DNA from: an uncultured Gemmatimonadota bacterium
Lineage (GTDB): Bacteria > Gemmatimonadota > Gemmatimonadetes > Gemmatimonadales > GWC2-71-9
DNA: 8,495 nt
Direction: 5' to 3'
Assembly: GCA_913009915.1 (NCBI GenBank)
Contig: CAJVYZ010000094.1
Location: forward strand, 1 to 8,495
Shown: piece by piece, positions 1 through 4,994 of the stretch
Layout of the letters: each line of letters starts with the position of its first letter
Numbering within the stretch: the stretch's first letter is position 1
Program-made: the position numbers and the translations under genes
The notes under the pieces: generated by a model
What the model was told of the DNA's origin: nothing
The model's input: the letters and a program-made list of their open reading frames with translations, nothing else
Database searches by the model: none

Positions 1-474
1 GAGTTCGCGCCCGGGCTGGGGTCAAGCGACGCGACAGACCCCTGGGTGTGGGATACCAACGTGCGGGCCATTTTCCGTGACTTGCAGTGGCAGATCCCGG
101 CGCTGATCGCTTCAGGCGGCGGCGCGATCGTCAACAACTCCTCGGTCGCGGCGCGTGTGGGTATGCCGGGGGCTTCGATCTACAGCGCAAGCAAGGGAGC
201 GCTCGATGCACTCACGAGAAGCGTGGCTATGGAGGTGGCGCCGCAGGGCATCCGCGTCAACGCCGTGGCGCCCGGTGGTGTTCGGACTCCGGGCTTCGAG
301 GGGTTCTTCGGCGGCGACGAGGAGGCAATGGCCGGGTTTGCCGGCCAGCATCCAATCGGGCGGGTAGCGACACCCGAGGAGATTGCCGACATCGTCGTGT
401 GGCTTTGCTCCGACGCGGCCTCGTTTGTCACGGGCCAGGTGATCGTCGCCGATGGCGGGTACACGGTTCAGTGA
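1..474 (+). CDS. Short-chain dehydrogenase/reductase (SDR), 3' part
   Basis: This is the C-terminal 157 residues of a classical SDR, an NAD(P)-dependent oxidoreductase that interconverts alcohols and ketones. The reading frame is open to the left edge, so the N-terminal glycine-rich cofactor motif lies outside the window. The catalytic tetrad of the family is visible in fragment numbering: Asn20 (in DTNVRAIF), Ser48 (in IVNNSSVA), Tyr61 and Lys65 (YSASK). The Ser-Tyr spacing of 13 is standard. Further family marks are IRVNAVAPGGVRTP and the usual C-terminal ending with GQVIVADGG. The stop is TGA at 472-474. The substrate cannot be read from the sequence. Its neighbour downstream on the same strand is a haloalkane-dehalogenase-like hydrolase, but 209 bp and a repeat block separate them, so co-transcription is uncertain. 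Family assignment is very secure; specific function unknown. Confidence 0.95.
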   Translation, partial: EFAPGLGSSDATDPWVWDTNVRAIFRDLQWQIPALIASGGGAIVNNSSVAARVGMPGASIYSASKGALDALTRSVAMEVAPQGIRVNAVAPGGVRTPGFEGFFGGDEEAMAGFAGQHPIGRVATPEEIADIVVWLCSDAASFVTGQVIVADGGYTVQ

Positions 475-585
475 TGACAGCGGGGGCAGCGGGGGCAGTT
501 GACAGCGAGGGCAGTTGGCAGAGTGGGCAGCGAGGGCGGTTGACAGCGAGGGCAGTCGATATCGGGACAGGTAGCAGCGCAGGTA
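475..585. repeat. Purine-rich intergenic repeat with TGACAGC units
   Basis: The spacer starts at the stop codon of the SDR gene and is built from variants of GGCAG, GCGAGGG and TGACAGC. TGACAGC occurs at 475-481, 500-506 and 541-547. An 18-bp stretch at 498-515 is repeated exactly at 539-556, a period of 41 bp. Two of the copies contain TTGACA (499-504, 540-545), identical to a sigma-70 -35 box, but I find no convincing -10 at the correct spacing. The same 7-mer occurs in inverted orientation between the two tRNA genes. Confidence 0.7.
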
Positions 586-683
586 GCATGGGGTCGATCC
601 GACGCGCCGATACCGCCGGCGCGAGCAGCGAGCACGAGGATATTCGCGATCGTTGCCAACAACCAATCAGGAAGGTGATAGCA

Positions 684-1685
684 ATGAATAGGATGTTTCC
701 GATTGTGCCATCTCTAGTGGCGTGGGTCGCTGTCTCGGCGCTGCCGGTATCGCCGGCCGTCGCCCAGGAGGGTGCTCCCATCAAGCCCACGGGCCCGGAG
801 ATATCAGCTGAGTTCCCCTTCGAGTCGCATTACGTCGAGGTAATGGGCTCGAGGATGCACTACGTCGATGAAGGCGATGGTGATCCGGTTCTCTTTGTGC
901 ACGGCAATCCGACGTCATCGTACCTGTGGCGCAACATCATCCCCTACGCCATCCCGTACGGGCGGGCCATCGCGGTCGACCTGATCGGCATGGGAAAGTC
1001 GGACAAGCCTGACATCGACTACAGATTTGTCACCCACGCCGAGTACCTGCAGGGCTTCATCGACGCGTTAGACCTCACCGATATTACCCTGGTGATCCAT
1101 GACTGGGGTTCGGCCCTGGGAATGGACTTTGCGCGACGAAATCCCGGCCGAGTGAAAGGCATCGTTTTCATGGAGCCGATTGCACCGCCGATAATGCCTG
1201 TTCCAAGCTACCAGGCGATGGGCGATGGCCCAGGTGGGTTATTCCGCAACCTCAGGACACCGGGTATCGGCGAGGAAATGGTGCTCGAGAACAACTTCTT
1301 CGTTGAGGTGGTGCTGCCGGAGATGGGAATAGTGCGTGATCTCACGGACGCGGAGCGGCAAGCCTATCGACAACCGTATCCCACGCCCGGGAGTCGCAGG
1401 CCGACCCTCGTCTGGCCGAGGGAGGTTCCGATCGCGGGCGAGCCTGCGGATGTGACGGATATCATCGAGCGGAACGGCGATTGGCTGCACGAGACCGGTA
1501 TTCCAAAACTCATGTTCTACGCCGAACCGGGGGTATTTGGCACTCCGGAGGTGGCAGCGTACTACGCTGAGAACCTCAAGAATATCGAGACACGCTACGT
1601 CGGAGTCGGTCTTCATTTCATTCAGGAAGACCATCCACATGTGATCGGCCGCGGCCTGGCGGACTGGCTCCGTCGCCACCAGTAA
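684..1685 (+). CDS. Exported haloalkane dehalogenase-like alpha/beta hydrolase
   Basis: The 333-residue product resembles haloalkane dehalogenases of the DhaA/LinB type, which hydrolyse carbon-halogen bonds to an alcohol, halide and proton. The ATG at 684 is chosen because AGGAAGGTGA (669-678) precedes it by 5 nt and it opens a Sec signal peptide (residues 1-27, ending PAVA before Gln28); the frame is open further upstream without coding character. The active site is complete: oxyanion/halide residue Asn75 (HGNPTSS), nucleophile Asp140 and halide-binding Trp141 (HDWGSALG), acid Glu164 (FMEPI), base His311 (GLHFIQEDHP). The Asn-Asp and Asp-Glu spacings of 65 and 24 equal those I recall for DhaA (N41, D106, E130). 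RPTLVWPREVPIAGEP matches the region before the last strands. Mature length is about 305 residues, normal for the family. Most characterised members have no signal peptide, so export is the odd feature. Another alpha/beta hydrolase activity is possible. Confidence 0.88.
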   Translation: MNRMFPIVPSLVAWVAVSALPVSPAVAQEGAPIKPTGPEISAEFPFESHYVEVMGSRMHYVDEGDGDPVLFVHGNPTSSYLWRNIIPYAIPYGRAIAVDLIGMGKSDKPDIDYRFVTHAEYLQGFIDALDLTDITLVIHDWGSALGMDFARRNPGRVKGIVFMEPIAPPIMPVPSYQAMGDGPGGLFRNLRTPGIGEEMVLENNFFVEVVLPEMGIVRDLTDAERQAYRQPYPTPGSRRPTLVWPREVPIAGEPADVTDIIERNGDWLHETGIPKLMFYAEPGVFGTPEVAAYYAENLKNIETRYVGVGLHFIQEDHPHVIGRGLADWLRRHQ

Positions 1686-1806
1686 GTAGAGGCCGGGCGG
1701 CTCTCGGGGGCTATACAGCCGGCAGCCGGACAATTAGTGGAAGATTGCGCGCGTCATCTAGAACTCCAACCTGCCTGCGGGTGAATAGCCACCCCCCCCC
1801 GCGGTT

Positions 1807-3558
1807 TCACACGTCAAGGAACGAGGGCGGGTGGCGTTGGTGATAGTCGGTTGCTGCTTCGAACGCCCGGGCCAGCAGCAGGGGGGATTCCTCGTCGAAC
1901 AATTGGCCGATGAAACTGAGACTGCTTGCCGGAGCTCCCTCGGCAAAGCCCGAGGGCACGACGACGGCTGGATGGCCCGTCAGGTTGGTTCGCAGCAGGA
2001 TGTCCTGTCCGAAAGACGGTGCAATGAGGACGTCGATGTCCGCTAGTGCCGCATCGGTGGCTTGGATGAGCATGGTGCGCAGTCGATTGGCCTGCAAGTA
2101 CTCGACGGCCGGTATGAAGCGAGACTGGCGGAAGACATTGGGCCATGCGTTGGCAATCTGACGGGTCAGCAGGTCGTCACGGTCGGAGCGAGTCAGGTCA
2201 TCGAAGGCCGTCGCCGCTTCCGCCGACAGGATGAAGCTGATGGCGCTGGTGGGGAACGGCTGGGGTAGTTCGATCGGCTCCAGAGAAACCCCCAGGGTGC
2301 CAATTACCGCCAGCGCCGCTTCGTCGTGAGTCTTGGTACCATGGTCCTCCTCGAAGGCCGCCCGCAGGTATCCCACACGCAAGCGCTCGAGCGAGCGTGT
2401 CCCGTCGTAGCTGAAGGGCACGTCCCGCACAGTTGGGTCGATCCCGTCCGGGCCGGCGATGGCCTCCAGCACCAGGGCACAGTCCTCCACGCTGCGGCAC
2501 AAGGGCCCCAGTTTGTCCATACTCCAGGACAGAGCCATGGCGCCGTGGCGGCTCACCCGGCCGAACGTGGGCCTGAGCCCGGTGGCACCGCATCTGGTCG
2601 CAGGCGACACGATCGAACCCCACGTCTCGCTGCCGATGGCAAACCCCACCAGGCCCGCGACGGTCGCCGCGGCCGGGCCGGCCGAAGAGCCGCTCGAGCC
2701 CTGTTCCAGGTTCCACGGGTTGCGAGTCTTACCGCCGAACCACACATCGCCCCAGGCGAGGGCGCCCAGGGTGAGCTTGGCCAGCAAGACAGCTCCCGCC
2801 TCCTCCAGTCGGCTAACGACTGTGGCGTCTTCGGCCATCACCTGGTCCTCATATGGCTTGGCGCCCCACGTGGTGCGGTATCCCTTCGTGGCCAGGAGGT
2901 CTTTGGCTCCCCAGGGGATGCCGTGCAGGGGTCCCCGATATTGCCCCCGGGCCAGCTCGGTATCGGCCCGTGCGGCCTGTTCCAGGGCCAATTCCTCGGT
3001 GAGACTGACGACGCATTCGAGTGTGTCGCCATAGCGTCGGAGCCTGTCGAGGTAGAGGTTGGTCAACTCCTTCGATGAGACCTTCCGGGTGCGGATGAGT
3101 TCCGCCAGGTGGGTGACGGGCAGGAAGGCCAAATCGGTATCCGACTGTGGCCGCGTTACCCGGGGCCGCCGGTGGCGCACCCGGGCCGGATCATCCCGGA
3201 CCGCCGGGGCCCGACCCAGCAGGGGATCGAAGAACAGCGCCGGCGGCACGCTGTTGGGAATCGTCACCGTTCGGATGGCGGCGTAGTCTTCCAGCGCTTC
3301 ATTGAGACCCTCCACCATCAACTCGCGTTCTTCCGCCGTGAACGTCAGCCCGGCGACCTGCTCGGCTGCGGCGATGATCTCCGTCGTGATGGGGACTAAC
3401 TGTGTTGTGCGATTGGGGATTACCGGATCGACTGATTCCGTGAGCTCCGACCTGCGGCGGGCCTCCGCCCAGACCGCTTCAGGGAAGAGTGACCCTCCCA
3501 GTCCCATTGCGGTGAGGGCTTCGAGAAGTTTCCGACGCGAGAGAGATGTGGTGGGCAT
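1807..3558 (-). CDS. Tat-exported amidase-signature family hydrolase
   Basis: The 583-residue protein belongs to the amidase-signature family, which hydrolyses amides with a Ser-cisSer-Lys triad. I place the triad at Lys219 (IPWGAKDLL), Ser291 (in GSSGSSAGP) and nucleophile Ser315 (GSETWGSIVSPA); the 24-residue gap between the serines is the usual one. Other signature parts are GATGLRPTFGRVS and the late LTGHPAVVVPSGF. The start is the ATG at 3558, with GGAGG 10 nt upstream; an in-frame TTG at 3579 is also possible. The N-terminus is a twin-arginine signal (SLSRRKLLE, residues 5-13, then a hydrophobic stretch to about Ala31), so the folded enzyme is likely exported. Residues 55-140 form an extra N-terminal region before the core, partly helical (AEQVAGLTFTAEERELM) and reminiscent of GatC/AtzG-like accessory segments. 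Substrate unknown. It is convergent with the dehalogenase and lies downstream of tRNA genes; export and extension argue against GatA. Confidence 0.92.
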   Translation of the reverse strand: MPTTSLSRRKLLEALTAMGLGGSLFPEAVWAEARRRSELTESVDPVIPNRTTQLVPITTEIIAAAEQVAGLTFTAEERELMVEGLNEALEDYAAIRTVTIPNSVPPALFFDPLLGRAPAVRDDPARVRHRRPRVTRPQSDTDLAFLPVTHLAELIRTRKVSSKELTNLYLDRLRRYGDTLECVVSLTEELALEQAARADTELARGQYRGPLHGIPWGAKDLLATKGYRTTWGAKPYEDQVMAEDATVVSRLEEAGAVLLAKLTLGALAWGDVWFGGKTRNPWNLEQGSSGSSAGPAAATVAGLVGFAIGSETWGSIVSPATRCGATGLRPTFGRVSRHGAMALSWSMDKLGPLCRSVEDCALVLEAIAGPDGIDPTVRDVPFSYDGTRSLERLRVGYLRAAFEEDHGTKTHDEAALAVIGTLGVSLEPIELPQPFPTSAISFILSAEAATAFDDLTRSDRDDLLTRQIANAWPNVFRQSRFIPAVEYLQANRLRTMLIQATDAALADIDVLIAPSFGQDILLRTNLTGHPAVVVPSGFAEGAPASSLSFIGQLFDEESPLLLARAFEAATDYHQRHPPSFLDV

Positions 3559-3600
3559 GGCGGCGGTGCCTCCGGCCAAGGGTCGAAAGAGACAACCCTG

Positions 3601-3631
3601 ATCATAGCTGTTTCGTTCCTCCGCCGTCCAA
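3601..3631 (-). promoter_or_regulatory. Possible promoter of the amidase gene
   Basis: On the minus strand, TATGAT (3606-3601) is a five-of-six match to the -10 consensus and would start transcription about 36 nt before the amidase ATG. The best -35 candidate, TTGGAC (3631-3626), is weak and 19 nt away, so only the -10 element is persuasive. Confidence 0.35.
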
Positions 3632-3833
3632 GGCCAAGTCGTGCTGAGGGCTGGTGGGACAAGGAGACCCTATCTTGGTGGGGTGAGGGAGATCGATCCG
3701 ACGCGCCGGCGCGGGTGGGGAGGGTCCGATCCAACGTCCCGGCGCAGCCAGCACGAGAACGAAATCCACGTCGGTGCCGACCTCAGAATCGGCGGGTTCG
3801 ACCGGCAGCGCTGGCTTTGCCGGCGCAACGGCT

Positions 3834-3900
3834 GAACCCTGACGGGGCAATGAAAAAGGCCGACTTTCGTCGGCCATTCTTCATTGCCCCGCCAGGGTTC
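3834..3900. repeat. 21-bp inverted repeat of the tRNA-Gln 3' end
   Basis: The arm at 3834-3854 matches the reverse complement of 3880-3900 at 20 of 21 positions. The right arm covers the tRNA-Gln second half of the T-loop, the 3' strand of the T-stem, the 3' acceptor strand, the discriminator base and four flanking bases. The left arm is thus a degenerate inverted copy of a tRNA 3' end, and the terminator hairpin sits between the arms. No integrase gene accompanies it in this window. Confidence 0.85.
3853..3875 (-). terminator. Intrinsic terminator of the tRNA-Ala/tRNA-Gln unit
   Basis: Read on the minus strand, GGCCGAC, a GAAA tetraloop and GTCGGCC form a perfect 7-bp GC-rich stem followed by five T residues (3857-3853). 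It lies 8 nt past the tRNA-Gln discriminator base and should end tRNA transcription before the amidase gene. Confidence 0.88.
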
Positions 3901-3956
3901 GAACCTGGACTCTTCTGATCCAGAGTCAGACGTGTTGCCAATTACACCACGGGGCA
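3884..3956 (-). tRNA. tRNA-Gln (anticodon CTG)
   Basis: A 73-nt cloverleaf can be drawn completely: acceptor TGCCCCG pairs with CGGGGCA (7 bp), D-stem GTGT/ACAC, anticodon stem TCTGA/TCAGA around loop CTCTGGA with anticodon CTG, a 5-nt variable loop, and T-stem CCAGG/CCTGG around TTCGAAC. The U1-A72 first pair is as in other bacterial tRNA-Gln. The discriminator is A. The 3' CCA is not encoded (TGA follows), so it must be added by nucleotidyltransferase. It reads CAG codons. It is the second gene of a two-tRNA transcript and is followed directly by an intrinsic terminator. Confidence 0.97.
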
Positions 3957-3960
3957 TTGT

Positions 3961-3991
3961 TGGCTGTCAGCTGTCAGCGCTCGGCTGTCAG
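3961..3991. repeat. Short repeat in the spacer between the two tRNAs
   Basis: The 44-nt spacer contains GCTGTCA three times, at 3963-3969, 3970-3976 (directly adjacent) and 3984-3990. On the tRNA sense strand this is TGACAGC, the same 7-mer found after the SDR gene. Confidence 0.7.
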
Positions 3992-4000
3992 CTGGTCCAG

Positions 4001-4073
4001 TGGAGCTGAGGGGGATCGAACCCCTGACCTCTGCATTGCGAACGCAGCGCTCTCCCATCTGAGCTACAGCCCC
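4001..4073 (-). tRNA. tRNA-Ala (anticodon CGC)
   Basis: A complete 73-nt cloverleaf: acceptor GGGGCTG with CAGCTCC, D-stem GCTC/GAGC, anticodon stem CTGCG/TGCAG (one G-U) around loop TTCGCAA with anticodon CGC, 5-nt variable loop, T-stem AGGGG/CCCCT around TTCGATC. The third acceptor pair is G3-U70, the known identity element for alanyl-tRNA synthetase, which confirms the call. Discriminator A; CCA is not encoded. It reads GCG codons and is the first gene of the minus-strand pair with tRNA-Gln. Confidence 0.97.
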
Positions 4074-4083
4074 AGGACGGGGC

Positions 4084-4113
4084 AAAATAAGCGCTTGGGG
4101 GCTGGTTAGTCAA
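4084..4113 (-). promoter_or_regulatory. Putative promoter of the tRNA pair
   Basis: On the minus strand TTGACT (4113-4108) is followed after 18 nt by TATTTT (4089-4084), a plausible sigma-70 pair, ending 10 nt before the tRNA-Ala 5' end. The stretch between the -10 and the tRNA is GCCCCGTCCT, a GC-rich discriminator of the kind found at stringently controlled stable-RNA promoters. Position and orientation fit, but -10 quality is moderate. Confidence 0.5.
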
Positions 4114-4120
4114 TGTGGAA

Positions 4121-4152
4121 GGGCGGTAGGGCGGTAAGGCGGTAGGGCGGTA
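4121..4152 (+). repeat. Four tandem copies of an 8-bp unit (GGGCGGTA)
   Basis: Units are GGGCGGTA (4121-4128), GGGCGGTA (4129-4136), AGGCGGTA (4137-4144) and GGGCGGTA (4145-4152). The array lies in the spacer between the divergent tRNA promoter and the isoaspartate methyltransferase gene. The same unit recurs 3.2 kb away in an inverted arrangement at 7366-7473. Confidence 0.9.
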
Positions 4153-4228
4153 AGTCGTTGCCGCAAAGACGGTTGACAGGGTGGTGGTTCACAAGCAGCT
4201 TGTGGACTGCCCCGCTTACCTCGGTCTG

Positions 4229-4257
4229 TTGCTCGCCTGTGGCAAGCCCCATATTAG
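4229..4257 (+). promoter_or_regulatory. Possible promoter giving a leaderless methyltransferase mRNA
   Basis: TTGCTC (4229-4234) and TATTAG (4252-4257) are 17 nt apart. The -10 box ends 7 nt before the ATG at 4265, so transcription could start on or next to the start codon. No Shine-Dalgarno sequence precedes this ATG, which fits a leaderless message. The -35 match is poor. Confidence 0.3.
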
Positions 4258-4264
4258 TCGAATC

Positions 4265-4990
4265 ATGCCAGTGCTGACTCACGGTTCGCCTGTACTACTC
4301 TGCATAGCCGTGCTCGGCGGCATGGGTCCGCTCGCTGCGCAAGACGCCGAGGAGTCTCGCTACCGGGAACAGCGCCTGGCGATGGTTGATCTGATCGCTT
4401 CTCGCGGGGTGAAGGACTCAGCCACGCTCGCCGCCATGCGAGCCGTCCCCCGACACGAGTACGTCCCCACCGATTCCCGACGCCTGGCCTACGGCGATCA
4501 CCCACTTCCCATCGGGCACGGTCAGACGATCTCCCAACCCTATATCGTCGCCTTCATGACGGAGATCCTGCAGCCGTTTCCGGGGATGAAGGTGCTCGAG
4601 GTCGGCACCGGCTCCGGTTACCAGGCGTCGGTTTTGGCCCAGATCGGGGCCGACGTCTACACCATAGAGATCTTCGAGGTCCTGGCCACCAGCGCTCGCG
4701 AGCGGCTGACGCGACTGGGGTTCGATCAGATACAGACCCGCCACGCCGACGGCCACTTCGGCTGGCTCGAGGCTGCGCCGTTCGACGCGGTGATCGTGAC
4801 CGCGGCCGCCGGCTTCATCCCGCCGGCTCTGGTGGAACAGCTCAAACCGGGGGGCCGCATGGTGATTCCCGTCGGGAGCGTGCACGGGATCCAGAACCTG
4901 ATCCTGGTGCTCAAGGACGAATCAGGAGACCTCCGCACCCGCAATCTGCTGCCGGTGCGATTCGTGCCGATGCTGAGCGACCTTCGCTGA
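4265..4990 (+). CDS. pcm: Protein-L-isoaspartate O-methyltransferase with signal peptide
   Basis: The enzyme methylates the abnormal alpha-carboxyl of L-isoaspartyl residues with S-adenosylmethionine, starting repair of aged proteins. The 241-residue product shows the family marks in order: GHGQTISQPYIVAFMTEIL (84-102), SAM-binding motif I VLEVGTGSGYQASVLA (110-125), and TAAAGFIPPALVEQLKPGGR followed by MVIPVG. The catalytic region is intact and full length, with no large insert. I chose the ATG at 4265 because it opens a signal-peptide-like stretch (PVLLCIAVLGGMGPLAAQ, residues 9-26) and the homologous domain begins shortly after. An in-frame GTG at 4181 would add 28 residues that look like read-through of the spacer. 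No ribosome-binding site is visible. Export is unusual for a SAM-dependent enzyme, although I recall PCMTs with N-terminal signals in other environmental bacteria. The next gene begins 4 nt after the stop, so the two are probably translationally coupled. Confidence 0.93.
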   Translation: MPVLTHGSPVLLCIAVLGGMGPLAAQDAEESRYREQRLAMVDLIASRGVKDSATLAAMRAVPRHEYVPTDSRRLAYGDHPLPIGHGQTISQPYIVAFMTEILQPFPGMKVLEVGTGSGYQASVLAQIGADVYTIEIFEVLATSARERLTRLGFDQIQTRHADGHFGWLEAAPFDAVIVTAAAGFIPPALVEQLKPGGRMVIPVGSVHGIQNLILVLKDESGDLRTRNLLPVRFVPMLSDLR

Positions 4991-4994
4991 CGAT

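Larger units (their letters stand above)
3559..3883. other. Non-coding stretch between amidase and tRNA-Gln
   Basis: About 325 bp without a credible gene. Short frames exist on both strands but lack ribosome sites and family motifs. The stretch holds the amidase leader and putative promoter, an imperfect tandem duplication (3694-3712 against 3727-3745, 16 of 19 positions equal), a small inverted repeat (ccggca 3802-3807 with tgccgg 3818-3823), the tRNA terminator and an inverted copy of the tRNA-Gln 3' end. Sixteen bases at 3693-3708 are identical to 594-609 ahead of the dehalogenase gene. Confidence 0.6.

Noticed and set aside
540..563. TTGACA at 540-545 as promoter of the dehalogenase
   Set aside because: It is part of a repeated element and no acceptable -10 lies 16-18 nt downstream.
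87..683. Upstream in-frame extension of the dehalogenase frame (532-residue reading)
   Set aside because: It overlaps the SDR gene in another frame, is rich in Arg/Gly typical of shifted GC-rich DNA, and the true start at 684 has a ribosome site and a signal peptide.
1778..1800. Small hairpin (gggtg with caccc) and a run of nine C between convergent genes
   Set aside because: The stem is only 5 bp with no T-run; too weak to call a terminator. The C run may be a homopolymer length error.
2326..3078. 250-residue plus-strand frame antisense to the amidase
   Set aside because: No family motif or ribosome site, and it lies wholly within a confidently assigned gene.
1807..3558. Calling the amidase GatA because it lies beside tRNA-Gln
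   Set aside because: Tat signal, extended N-terminus and absence of gatB or gatC nearby; tRNA adjacency alone is coincidental.
3715..3918. 67-residue frame ending [10 protein letters not shown]
   Set aside because: PPGFEPG is the usual conceptual translation of the antisense of a tRNA T-arm; the frame runs through the terminator into tRNA-Gln.
4181..4264. 28 extra residues from a GTG at 4181 for the methyltransferase
   Set aside because: The ATG at 4265 gives a proper signal peptide; the extension has no homology-like character and lies in the spacer.
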